A stretch of DNA of 64,000 bases from NCBI GenBank assembly GCA_947172415.1, contig OX359196.1, positions 3,598,501 through 3,662,500 on the forward strand, in the 5' to 3' direction. Positions 12,817 to 24,740 of this stretch are shown here, in pieces. A program made the translations under genes and the position numbers. Source of the stretch: Chondrosia reniformis (lineage: Eukaryota; Porifera; Demospongiae; Chondrillida; Chondrillidae). The notes below the pieces were generated by a model. The model had not been told where the DNA came from. It made no database searches and was given only the letters and a program-made list of their open reading frames with translations. Position 1 is the first letter of the stretch. Every line of letters begins with the position of its first letter.

Positions 12817-12952
12817 AGGGGGTCGACACTGGAATCTGGCTAAACATGTCAACCACCAGTTGGCTGAAGAGGGTGATCCTCTCCCCACTGCTCCCCTGGG
12901 CCATAGGAAGGCCAACCACTCTACCCCAAAGTCCCAGGACCCACTGTAGTTA

Positions 12953-13573
12953 TTGGCCAAAAGAGTATCAGAGAAATTGGAGGAGGGAGATTTCAGGGGA
13001 GCTGTACGCCTAACGTGCTCAGAGAATTCCATTGCGAGTAACAGTGAAGACACCATAGCTGCTTTGAGATCTAAGCATCCACCTCCCCACCCAAAATCCA
13101 CTCCGTCTGAGGCACCTAGCAGAAGTGCAATGACAGTTAATGAAGTAGATGTGATGCAGGCGATACGATCTTCCCCAAAAGGCTCAGCAGGTGGCCCCGA
13201 TGGCCTCCGACCACAACATCTTCAGGACATGGTTGGGACATCAGCGGGTGCTGAGGGCATCTTGCTACTGCAATCTCTTACTACCTTCACCAACCTTGTG
13301 CTTACAGGAGACATCCCTGCTGAGATACGGCCCTTCTTCTGTGGGGCTTCCCTCACAGCACTTAATAAGAAGGATGGAGGGGTAAGACCCATTGCAGTGG
13401 GTTGTACCCTTCGGCGTCTTGTAGCAAAGGTGGCCAGCAGGTCTGTCATGGAGAGAATGGGCAGTACCTATCACCCTTACAACTTGTGTATGGCACCCCC
13501 CTCGGTGCGGAGGCAGCAGTCCATGCGTCTAGATTATATCTGCTTCTACTGCCACCTGATCATGTCTCCTTGA
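12953..13573 (+). pseudogene. LINE reverse transcriptase, fingers part
   Basis: Follows the N-terminal linker directly (LAKRVSEKLEEGDF). It carries an early RT block, GSAGGPDGLRPQHLQDM (residues about 76-93), and then LTALNKKDGGVRPIAVG and TLRRLVAKV. These are RT motifs 1 and 2 of non-LTR elements (template and nucleotide binding). After about residue 165 the peptide is out of frame; the true continuation, starting LVYGTPLGAEAAVHASR, is in the overlapping frame. Confidence 0.75.
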
Positions 13574-14085
13574 AACTTGATTTTAGGAATGCCTTTAATA
13601 CAATCAGAAGAGATAAAATTTTATCAGCCGCTAGAGATATGGTACCTGAAATTTTCCCCTTCGTTTTGGCATGCTATTCTGCACCCTCAACCCTATTCTA
13701 CCGAGATACCACCATACTGTCTGCTGAGGATGTTCAGCAAGGGGACATCTTGGGCCCTTTACTGTTCAGTCTCGTGATCCACCCATTGATACTTCAGTTG
13801 AGGTCGGAGCTTCGCATCTTTTACCTGGATGATGGCACTTTGGGAGGCCCTGAAGAGGAGGTCTTACAAGACTTTCAGTTCATTGAACGTGAAGCGGAAT
13901 ATCTGGGCGTTGACCTGAACCGAAGCAAGATAGAACTAATTTGTGCAGAGCAAGCTGGCAGGAAGATCCTTTATGCTGCCCCTACCCTGTGCAAAGTCCC
14001 CCTGAACAGGCTGTCATCCTGGGATCAACCATTGGCCAGAGAGACTCAATTGATACCTCCCTTGCCGACAAGACACAGGCCTTGA
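13402..14085 (+). pseudogene. LINE reverse transcriptase, palm/catalytic part
   Basis: Contains LKLDFRNAFNTIRRDK (motif A, catalytic Asp), QQGDILGPLLF (motif B), and IFYLDDGTLGG with YLDD at 13822-13833 (motif C). NRSKIEL follows as motif D. The catalytic residues needed for cDNA synthesis at a nicked target are all visible. The frame fails near 14000 and coding continues in the 13941-15278 frame (AVILGSTIGQRDSID). Confidence 0.85.
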
Positions 14086-15278
14086 AGACCATGGGAGCAA
14101 GGTTGAGCCACTTTTCCAAACATGATGCCATCACCCTGTTGCGCTATTCCATAGCCATCTCAAAGGTACTGCTAAGGACTGCGCCTTGTTTCCAGTCTCC
14201 GCTTCTCAAGTCCTTTGACCTAGAGCTTCGCTCTTGTCTCAGTGCCATCCTCAATGTTGATCTGGTCGACAATTCGACATGGGCCCAGGCAACCTTACCC
14301 ATTGGGTTTGGAGGTATTGGGGTCCGCAACACATCACAGCTTGCACCATCTGCCTTCCTGGCTTCTGCTGCTGGTTGTGTGAGCCTCACTGAACAGATCC
14401 TGCCACCTAGGCTGCATGGCATCTCCCACCCAGCAGCTGAGGAGGCTCTACAGGAGCGGAGAATGGGTCACAGTCATCAGCCTCCAGTCTCCCCTGGAAA
14501 CATTCACCAAAGATCTTGGGACCAGCCACGTGTCCAAGCTACCCTTGATGGTCTCCTTGATACCACCACTGACCCCAAGGACCGAGCAAGGCTCTTGGCA
14601 GCCTCCACAAAGGAGTCAGGTGCTTGGCTGAATGCCCAACCAATCACATCCCTGGGTTTACGCATGGATGACGAGGTGGTACGTTTAGCTGTTGGGCTTC
14701 GCCTGGGTGTTCCACTGTGCCACCCACACACATGCTGCCATTGTGGTACCCTTGTGGACAAACAGGCCACCCACGGTCTCAGCTGCTACAAAAGCGAGGG
14801 TGGCCATTCCCGTCATGCAGCTTTTAGCGACATCATTAAGCACTCCTTGGCGGCGGCACATATTCCATCAATGTTGGAGCCTACAGGGCTTTGCAGATCA
14901 GATGGCAAGAGACCCGATGGGGTTACGATCATCCTCTGGAGGTCAGGCCGCACCTTCATCTGGGATGCTACATGTACTGATACCTTTGCTGCATCGCATC
15001 TGAACCGGGCTGCAAGGGAGGCAGGGGCTATTGCAGCATTGGCGGAGCAAAGAAAGAAAGCAAAGTACCTTGACTTAGCCCAGACGCACCACTTTGTTGC
15101 AGTTGTTGTGGAGACGGCTGGTGCCTTGGGTAGTGATGCCCTGGACTTTTTTGCTGACATTGGCAGCCGAGTCAGAGCGGTCACTAATGAAGCACAATCA
15201 CGGGCCTTCATCCTGCAGCAGGTCTCTGTGGTCTTCCAGCGAGGCAGCGCTGCTTCAGTCCTGGGGACCTTCGGGTGA
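13941..15278 (+). pseudogene. LINE C-terminal domain: thumb, CCHC finger, restriction-like endonuclease
   Basis: About 445 codons stay open. The first 10-15 residues are probably out of frame; real similarity starts at VILGSTIG. A long helical region (LRYSIAISKVLLRTAPCF, then LPIGFGGIGVR) leads to a finger C-x2-C-x9-H-x3-C around residues 264-280 (CCHCGTLVDKQATHGLSC). Next comes RPDG (Pro-Asp at 14913-14918) and, 15 residues later, WDAT (Asp at 14964-14966). This matches a PD..D nuclease core of R2-like elements, which nicks the target for priming. It ends at a TGA at 15276-15278. Confidence 0.8.
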
Positions 15279-16006
15279 CCTTATAATCTTTATGATTGAT
15301 AATTGAACTGGAAAGTATGTATATATTATTTATTTGTCATAAACAATAAACAATATTACTTTTTGATTGTATTGTAAACGTTACTTTTATGTTATATTGT
15401 ATTTTGATTTTCTGAGATTAGTTTGCTCTTTTTCTTATTTGTTGTAGATATAAGATATATAGAACATATATGTGGTGTATATTTTTTCTTTTTTCAGGTG
15501 ACCCAGCCTGGTATCGAACCAGGGCATCCTCATACCCTGTATCCAGATGATGTCAGTCGTTTCACCATCGTCACATCGGTCTCCCAATATATATTGTAAA
15601 TGAAGTCCTATTTATATATCACACACTTTGGACCTTACATATATATGTTATATATAACATATATAATATACATAAAAGATATATAATATATATATATAAT
15701 ATATAAGATATATTGAAAATATTTAAGTTGTATAATTTTTCTCTTTTCAGGTGACTCAGACTGGTATCCAACCTGGGAATCCGCGTACCCTGTATCCAGA
15801 TGATGTCATCAGTAAGATCATCGCTCATGTGAGTCACCCAATATATGTATTAAATGAAGTCCTATTTATAAAACACACACTTTTGACCTTCCATATATAT
15901 GCAATATAAAAGATGTATAATATACATATAAGATATATTCTATATATATATAAGATATAAGATATATAGAACATATATAACTTGTATATTTTTTCTTTTT
16001 ACAGGT

Positions 16007-16089
16007 GACCCAGCCTGGTATCGAACCAGGGCATCCTCGTACCCTGTATCCAGATGATGTCATCCATAAAACCATCGGTCACGTGGGTC
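16007..16089 (-). other. Representative tRNA-like unit in a satellite monomer
   Basis: On the minus strand it begins GACCCAC and ends CTGGGTC: 6 of 7 acceptor pairs form. The T arm is exact: CCTGG, loop TTCGATA, CCAGG. The B box GGTTCGATACC differs from the GGTTCGANTCC consensus at one base. TGACCGATGGT fits the Pol III A box loosely. The end is followed by ACC and an A-rich tail (A-G-A runs), like a discriminator base plus part of CCA. Length 83 nt would suit a long-variable-arm tRNA. No 7-nt anticodon loop can be drawn: GATG/CATC and CTG/CAG mini-hairpins occupy that region, so no anticodon is assigned. Confidence 0.6.
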
Positions 16090-16116
16090 TCCCAATATAT
16101 GATGTAAATGAAGTCC

Positions 16117-16124
16117 TATTTATA
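16117..16124 (-). promoter_or_regulatory. Conserved TATAAATA upstream of the tRNA-like unit
   Basis: Minus-strand TATAAATA begins 35 nt before the first acceptor base of the unit at 16007-16089. The same word at the same spacing is present in most monomers of the window. The spacing matches TATA-box placement. Function is not shown. Confidence 0.4.
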
Positions 16125-18334
16125 TAATACCCATTTTTCACCTTCCATATATATGCAATATATAAGATATATAATATTCAAATAAGATATATACTATCGA
16201 TATATATAAATTAGATATAAGATAAATAGAACATATATAAGATGTATATTTTTTCTTTTACAGGTGTCCCTGCCTGGTATTGAACAAGGACAACCACGTA
16301 CGATGTATCCAAATAATGGCAACCGTAACACCATCGGTCACGTGGGTCTCCCAATATATGATGTAAATGAAGTCCTTTTTATATATCACAAACTTTTGAC
16401 CTTACATATATATGTAATATATAAGATATATAATATACATATAAGATATATACTATATCTATATAAGATATAAGATATAGGACATATATAGGATGTATAC
16501 TTTTTTCTTTTTTCAGGTGACCCACCCTGGTATCAAACCAGGGCATCCTCGTATCCTGTATTCAGATGAAATCATCCGTAAGATCTTCGGTCACATGAGT
16601 CACCCATTATATGATGTAAATGAAGTCCTATTTATATATCACACACTTTTGACCTTACATGTATATGTAATATATAAGATATATAATATACATATAAGAT
16701 ATATTCTATATATATATAAGATATAAGATATATAGAACATATATAACTTGTATACTTTTTCTTTTTACAGGTGACCCAGCCTGGTATCCAACCTGGGAAT
16801 CCGCATACCCTGTATCCAGATGATGTCATCCGTAAGATCATCGGTCATGTGAGTCACCCATTATATGATGTAAATGAAGTCCTATTTAATATTACACACA
16901 CTTTTGACCTTACATACATATGTAATATATAAGATATATAATATACATATAAGATATATTCTATATATATATAAGATATAAGATATATAGAACATATATA
17001 ACTTGTATATTTTTTTTTTTACAGGTGACCCAGCCTGGTATCGAACCAGGGCATCCTCGTACTCTGTATCCAGATGATGTCATCCATAAAACCATCGGTC
17101 ACGTGGGTCTCCCAATATATGATGTAAATGAAGTCCTATTTATATAATACCCATTTTTCACCTTCCATATATATGCAATATATAAGATATATAATATTTA
17201 AATAAGATATATACTATATATAATTTAGATATAAGAAAAATAGAACATATATAAGATGTATATTTTTTCTTTTTACAGGTCACCCAGCCTGGTATCCAAC
17301 CTGGGAATCCGCGTACCCTGTATCCAGATGATGTCATCCGTAAGATCATCGGTCATATGAGTCACCCATTATATGATGTAAATGAAGTCCTATTTAATAT
17401 TACACACACTTTTGACCTTACATACATATGTAATATATAAGATATATAATATACATATAAGATATATTCTATATATATATAAGATATAAGATATATAGAA
17501 CATATTTAACTTGTATATTTTTTCTTTTTACAGGTGACCCAGCCTGGTATCGAACCAGGGCATCCTCGTACTCTGTATCCAGATGATGTCATCCATAAAA
17601 CCATCGGTCACGTGGGTCACCCATTATATGATGTAAATGAAGTCCTATTTATATATCACACACTTTTGACCTTACATGTATATGCAATATATAAGATATA
17701 TAATATACATATAAGATATATACTATATATATAAAAGATATAAGATATGTAGAACATATATAAGATGTATACGTTTTTCTTTTTCAGGTGACCCAGCCTG
17801 GTATCGAACCAGGGCATCCTCGTACCTTGTATACAAATGATGTCATCCGTAACATCATTGGTCACATGAGTCACCCAGTCCATGATATAAATTAAGTCCT
17901 ATTTATATAATACCCACTTTTGAACCTACATATGTATGTAATATATAAGATATATAATATACAAATAAAATATATATAATATATAAGATATATAATACTT
18001 ACATAAGATTTATACTTTTTCTTTTTTCAGGTGACCCAGCCTGGTATCGAACCAGGGCATCCTTGTACCTTGTATACAGGTGATGTCATCCATAACCCCA
18101 TCGCTCACGTGGGTCTCCCAATATATGTCCTAAATGTAGTCCTATTTATACATCACACACTTTTGACCTTACATATATATGTTATATATATGATATTTAA
18201 TATACATATAAGATATATACTATATATATATAAGATATAATCTATATAGAACATATATAAGATGTATATTTTTTTATTCAGGTGACCCAGCCTGGTATCG
18301 AACCAGGGCATCCTCGTACCCTGTATCCAGATGA

Positions 18335-18605
18335 ACCTTTCCAATAAAGTATAGAACGTAGTTCTAGCTTTTTCCTAGACTAAGCGCATAGTGTCTGAGA
18401 GTTTTAAAATCGGCCCTTTTTAACACGTTATATCTTCGATATTGGTTGTTCAATCTCGCTCAAATTTTTGATTTCACTGACATTTAAATAAGCGCTTCGA
18501 TGTATACCAGTTTAAGTTAGCAAATCGTTTCTGTTAGAACGAAACTTGCTTTTAAAAGTGTTTATAAAAAACGTAAAAACACGCAGATCAGTCATATGGC
18601 ACCTG
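18335..18605. other. 271-bp non-satellite insert, unidentified
   Basis: It interrupts a monomer core between CCAGATGA and TGATGTCATCC, so TGA may be a 3-bp target duplication. No inverted ends, ORF or known motif was recognised. The composition is mixed, with a TCTTCGATATTGG word and T-runs. Confidence 0.5.
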
Positions 18606-21600
18606 TGATGTCATCCATAAGACAATTGGTCACGTGGGTCTCCCAATTTATGTTGTAAATGAAGTCCTATTTATATATCACACACTTTTGACCTTGCATA
18701 TATATGTTATATATAAGGTATTTCATATAAGTATAAGATATATACTATATACATATAAGATATAAGATATATAGAACATATATATGCTGTACATTTTTTC
18801 TTTTTTCCGGTGACCCAGCCTGGTATCGAACCATTGAATCCTCATACCCTGTATTCAGATGATGTCATCCATAACACAATCGGTCACGTGGGTCTCCCAA
18901 TTTATGTTGTAAATGAAGTCCTATTTATATATCACACACTTTTGAACCTACATATGTATGTAATATATAAGTTATAAAATATACATATATAAGATGTATA
19001 TATTTTCTTTTTTCATTTGACCCAGCCTGGTATCGAACCAGGGCATCCTCGTTCCCTATATCCAGATGATGTCATCCGTAACACCATCGATGAAGTGGGT
19101 CTCCCAATATATGTTGTAAATGATGTTGTATTCATATGTCACATATTATTGACCTCCGATATATATGTTCTATATAAGATATTTAATATACATATAAGAT
19201 ATATACTACAAATATATAAGATATTAGATATATAGAACATATATAAGATGTATATTTTTTTTTTTTTCTGGTGACCCAGCCTGGTATCCGACCAGGGCAT
19301 CCTCGTACCCTGTATCCAGATGATGTCATACGTAACACCATCGGTCACGTCGGTCTCCCAATATATGTTGTAAATGAAGTCCAATTTATATATCACACAC
19401 TTTTGAACCTACATATGTATGTAATATATAAGTTATATAATATATATATAGGATATATGCTATATATATATATAAGATATAAGATATATAGTACATATAT
19501 AAGATGAACATTTTTTCCTTTTTCATGTGCCCCAGCCTGGTATCAAATCAGGGCATCCTCGTACCCTGTATCCAGATGATGTCAACCGTAAAACCATCGG
19601 TGATGTGAGTCACCCAATATATGTAGTAAATGAAGTCCTATTTATATAACACACATTTTTGACCTTCGATATATATGCAAAATATAAGATAAAAAATATT
19701 CCAATAAGATATATACTTTATGTATATATGATATGAGATATATAGAACATATATAAGATGTACTTTTTTCTTTTCTTAGGAGTCCCAGCCTGTTATGGAA
19801 CCAGGACATCCTCGTAAGCTGTAACCAGATGATGTCAACAGTAACACCATCAGTCAAGTGGGTCACCCAATATATGATGTATATGATGTCCTTTTTATAT
19901 ATCACACACTTTTGACCTTATATATATATGTAATATATAAGATATATAAGATATATAATATACATATAAGATATATAGAACATATATAAGATATTTTTTC
20001 TTTATTCAGGTGACCCAGCCTGGTATCGAACCAAGTCATCCTTGTACCCTGTATCCAGATGATGTCATACGTAACGCCATCAGTCACGTCGGTCTCACCA
20101 TATATGTTGTAAATGAAGTCCTATTTATATATCACACACTTTTGACCTTTCATGTATATGTTATATATAAGGTTTTTCATGTACATATGAGATATATACT
20201 ATATATATTTATATAAGATATAAAATATATAGAACATATATAAGATGTATACTTTTTTCTTTTGCAGGTGACCCAGGCGGGTTTCGAACCAGGACATCCT
20301 TGTACCCTATATCCAGATGATGTCATACGTAACACCATCAGTCACATGGGTCAGCCAATATATGTAGTAATTGAAGTCCTATTTGTATAACACACACTTA
20401 TGACCTTCGATATATAGGCAAAATATAAGATATAAAATATTCAAATAAGATATAAACTATATATATATTAGATATGAGATATATAGAACATATATAAGAT
20501 GTACTTTTTCTTTTCTTAGGAGTCGAAGCCTGTTATTGGACAAGGACATCCTCGTAAGCTGTAACCAGATGATGTCAACAGTAACACCATCAGTCACGTG
20601 GGTCACCCAATATATGATGTTTATGAAGTCCTATTTATATATCACACACTTTTGACCTTATATATATATGTAATATATAAGATATATAATATACATATAA
20701 GATATATACTATATATATATAAGATATGAGATATATAGAACATTCATAAGATGTATATTTTTCCTTTATTCAGGTGACCCAGCCTGGTATCAAACCAGGG
20801 CATCCTCGTACCCTGTATCCTGATAATGTCAACCGTTACACCCTCGATCATGTGGTTCACCCAATATATGATGTAAATGAAGTCCTATTTATACATCACA
20901 CACTTTTAACTTTACATATATATGTAATTTATAAGATATATAATATACAAATAGGATATATACTATATATATATAAGATATAAATATATAGAACATATAT
21001 AAGATGAATATTTTTTCTATTTTTCAGGTGACTCAGCCTGGTAACAAACCAGGGAATCCTTGTACCCTGTATCCAGATGATGTCAACCGTAACACCATCG
21101 GTCACATGAGTCACCCAATATTTGTAGTAAATGAAGTCCTATTTATATGACACATACTTTTGACTTTCGATATATATGCAAAATATATGATGTAAAATAT
21201 TCAAATAAGATATAAACTATATATATATTAGATATGATATATATAGAACATATATAAGATGTACTTTTTTCTTTGTTTAGGAGTCCCAGCCTGTTTTGGA
21301 ACCAGGACATCCTCATAAGCTGTAACCAGATGATGTCAACCATAACACCATCAGTCACGTGGGTCACCCAATATATGATGTATATGAAGTCCTATTTATA
21401 TATCACACACTTTTGACCTTATATATATATGTAATATATAAGATATATAATATACATATAAGATATATACTATACATATATGAGATATGAGATATATAGA
21501 ACATATATAAGATGTATACTTTTTCTTTTTTCAGGTGACCCAGCTGGGTTTCGAACCAGGGCATCCTTATACCCTGTATCCAGATGATGTCATACGTAAC

Positions 21601-23256
21601 ACCATCAGTCACGTGGGTCTCCCAATATATGTTGTAAATGAAGTCCTATTTATATATCACACACTTTTGACCTTACATATAAATGTTATATATCAGGTAT
21701 TTCATGTGCATATAAGATATATACTATATATATATATAAGATATAAGATATGTAGAACATATACAACAAGTATCTTTTTTCAGGTGACCAAGCCAGGTTT
21801 CGTACCAGGGCATCCTTGTACCCTGTATCCAGATGATGCCATCTGTAACACCATCGGTCATGTGGGTCTCTCAAAATATGTTGTAAATGAAGTCCTATTT
21901 ATATATCACACACTTTTGACCTTACATATATATGTTATATATGACATATATAATATACATAAAAGATATATTCTATATATATATAAGATATAAGATATAT
22001 AGATCATATATAAAATGTATACTTCTTTCTTTTTTAGGTGACCCAGCCTGGTATCGAACCAGGGCATCCTCGTACCCTGTATCCAGATGATGTCAACCGT
22101 TACACCATCAATCATGTGGTTCACCCAATATATGATGTAAATGAAGTCCTATTTATACATCACACACTTTTGACTTTACATATATATGTAATTTATAAGA
22201 TATATAATATACAAATAGGATATATACTATATATATATAAGATATAAATATATAGAACATATATAGGATGAATATTTTTTCTATTTTTCAGGTGACTCAG
22301 CCTGGTATCAAACCAGGGAATCCTTGTACCCTGTAACCAGATGATGTCAACCGTAACGTAACACCATCGGTCACATGAGTCACCCAATATTTGTAGTAAA
22401 TGAATTCCTATTTATATGACACACACTTTTGACTTTCGATATATATGCAAAATATATGATATAAAATATTCAAATAAGATATAAACTATATATATATTAG
22501 ATATGATATATATAGAACATATATAAGATGTACTTTTTTCTTTGTTTAGGAGTCCCAGCCTGTTTTGGAACCAGGACATCCTCATAAGGTGTAACCAGAT
22601 GATGTCAACCGTAACACCATCAGTCACGTGGGTCACCCAATATATGATGTATATGAAGTCCTATTTATATATCACACACTTTTGACCTTATATATATATG
22701 TAATATATAAGATATATAATATACATATAAGATATATAATATACATATATAAGATATGAGGTATATAGAACATATATAAGATGTATACTTCTTCTTTTTT
22801 CAGGTGACCCAGCCGGGTTTCGAACCAGGGCATCCTTATACCCTGTATCCAGATGATGCCATCCGTAACACCATCGGTCATATGGGTCTCTCAAAATATG
22901 TTGTAAATGAAGTCCTATTTATATATCACACACTTTTGACCTTACATATATATGTAATATATAAGATATATAATATACATAAAAGATATATTCTATATAT
23001 ATATAAGATATAAGATATATAGATCATATATAAAATGTATACTTCTTTCTTTTTTAGGTGACCCAGGCTGGTATCGAACCAGGGCATCCTCGTACCCTGT
23101 ATCCAGATGATATCAACCGTTACACCATCAATCATGTGGTTCACCCAATATATGATGTAAATGAAGTCCTATTTATACATCACACACTTTTGACTTTACA
23201 TACATATGTAATTTATGAGATATATAATATACAAATAGGATATATACTATATATAT
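18606..23256 (-). repeat. tRNA-like satellite array, block 6, with a 1.27-kb higher-order repeat
   Basis: About nineteen monomers. From about 20750 a multi-monomer unit repeats: blocks at 21143-21367 and 21403-21612 recur 1269 bp later at 22412-22636 and 22672-22881. The second copy has lost one monomer (later blocks are offset by 1020 bp). One variant monomer carries AGGAGTCCCAGCCTGTT in place of the usual core start. Confidence 0.9.
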
Positions 23257-24740
23257 ACAGTGCAAGTTACAATATACTAAGGTAATCTAATATAATATAT
23301 ATAATATAAATAAATAAATAATATAATTAATTAATTCATATGGCTCCAAGAAAGAACCTAAAAACAAAATGGGCATATCATCATAAAGTTTAGGGTATAA
23401 AACTCATTTTAAATTAAGGGATTTTTGATTTCGGCCTCCGTTTGTTAGAAAAAAGAGGACAAAGTCTGCATATAAAAGGCCATAGGACTATAGAAAACAT
23501 ATGGGAAATTTATATTGAAACAATGTGTTATATTAATAAAAATTATCAATTTGTCATATAACTGTGAAATCAACATATATCATGGTACATGTGTATAAGA
23601 AATGTCTGGCGAAGGTTTGCTTAATTAAATGAGCAAAATAATCAAGATATAATGAAGAATTCAAAGTTACGATTGCGCAAGCTGGTGATGTATTGTGATG
23701 TTCTTCTATTGCGTCACCAACACCTTCGTATGTCGCTCGGTACACACATTTTGAGAATCTTGTGACGTTGCGAAAACGTCACCGCCTCGTTGCTAAAGAA
23801 GATCATCCTTTCGAGAACGGCTATGACAAGTTGACGCTCTCCTACGAGAAGGAGCTACCGAATAAGAGAGTTGTAGCGAAGGTTAGATAAAGCGTATTTG
23901 TATACGTTCATGCTAAGTTTAAGCCAAAAGTGTTGCTATATATATTGATGTAAAGAAATAAAAGAAATTCGTTTAGACGACCATAGTAAAACTGTGGTAC
24001 TTTAAGCTCCGTCATCTCTTCTTATGTTTTCTATTGCTTATCCATGTGTGTACGTGTGCAGGAGTGTAATTGGATACGTAGGGGTGGATTTGGATAAATA
24101 TGCATGCGTGCAAGCTCATGAGTTGAGTTGAGATGAGTTGAGATAATGTGAGATTCCACTCTATATACAGTGCAAGTAAATTCATGTACACATTCATATA
24201 TATATATATATATTAATTGTCCATGTGTAGGAATAAGGAGTGCTATATTAAGCATGTTTAAATACAATCAAGTACTACACAGTGCAAGTTACAAAAATTT
24301 ACATGGATGCAAGTGACTCCCAAGATAATCACACTGAGGTATATAATATAATACGGATACAAATGACTCCCAAAATAATCACAATCAGGTATATTAAACG
24401 CTACAAGACTTTAGCCACACTGAAATTCTCAACTGCTGCATACAGAGTAGTAGTCTCTACAGATCATATAAGGTTAAACGCATGGCCTTCCAATTACCTT
24501 TTCACACCTTAGTATAGACTGAAGATGATGCATCTGCATGCCATTATCAGCAAAAATTCCAGTCTCAGGCAGGGGGTCTCAGCCAATAATCACCGCAGAT
24601 TTGACTTGCCTTGAGTGTGAGCTAGGAGTACCGTTGGTTGCTTGCATGCATTCACATAAACAACAGGGTGAGAGACAATTTGGTAACTTGCACACAAGGG
24701 ACATAAAGGCTGGGGCCTTTAATTTATTTCATGAACAATG
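23257..24740. other. 1.5-kb non-satellite insert with unknown content
   Basis: It splits a monomer AT tail: the left side stops at ACTATATATATA and the right side resumes at TATATAAGATATAAATATA, as in the intact relative at 22230-22260. A TATATA duplication is possible. The word CAGTGCAAGT occurs at its left end and again at 24167 and 24281. It contains an exon-like frame at 23699-23890, a GAGTT-rich run (24120-24155) and two unremarkable frames (24282-24512, 24538-24777). No TIR or RT domain was seen, so the element type is unknown. Confidence 0.5.
23699..23890 (+). CDS. Exon-like open frame, unrecognised
   Basis: A 63-codon frame with no internal stop, ending at TAA 23888-23890. Its second half reads RKRHRLVAKEDHPF, then LTLSYEKELPNKRVVAKVR, which has a protein-like composition unlike the satellite. 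AATAAAAG follows about 70 bp later (near 23960), fitting a poly(A) signal. An AG dinucleotide before AATCTTGTGACG (about 23755) could be a splice acceptor. It might be the last exon of a captured gene or of the inserted element. No family is recognised and it may not be coding. Confidence 0.25.
   Translation, partial: CSSIASPTPSYVARYTHFENLVTLRKRHRLVAKEDHPFENGYDKLTLSYEKELPNKRVVAKVR

Larger units (their letters stand above)
12250..15445 (+). mobile_element. LINE (non-LTR retrotransposon) of RLE type
   Basis: About 3.2 kb on the plus strand: an A-rich start, a TCAGTAG tandem run (about 12280-12303), coding sequence 12469-15278 and a 3' UTR of about 165 bp with AATAAA-like words but no long poly(A). 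AGATATAA occurs at 12242-12249 and again at 15446-15453. An uninterrupted satellite monomer would read AGATATAAGATATATAG across the site, so this is a convincing 8-bp target duplication. Coding parts in order are an N-terminal zinc finger, RT, CCHC finger and a PD..D restriction-like endonuclease, the layout of R2-type (RLE) LINEs. The copy is spread over several frames and is inactive. Confidence 0.88.
15446..18334 (-). repeat. tRNA-like satellite array, block 5
   Basis: About eleven monomers. A two-monomer unit of about 507 bp is repeated: cores with CCTGGTATCCAACCTGGGAATCC at about 16776 and 17283 alternate with standard cores at 17023 and 17531. The core at 15750 is of the first type as well. 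One copy of the insert at 18335 ends the block inside a core. Confidence 0.9.

Noticed and set aside
16007-16089. Calling the core a functional tRNA gene
   Set aside because: No 7-nt anticodon loop or anticodon stem can be formed, the D stem is weak and there is no Pol III terminator. It is tRNA-like only.
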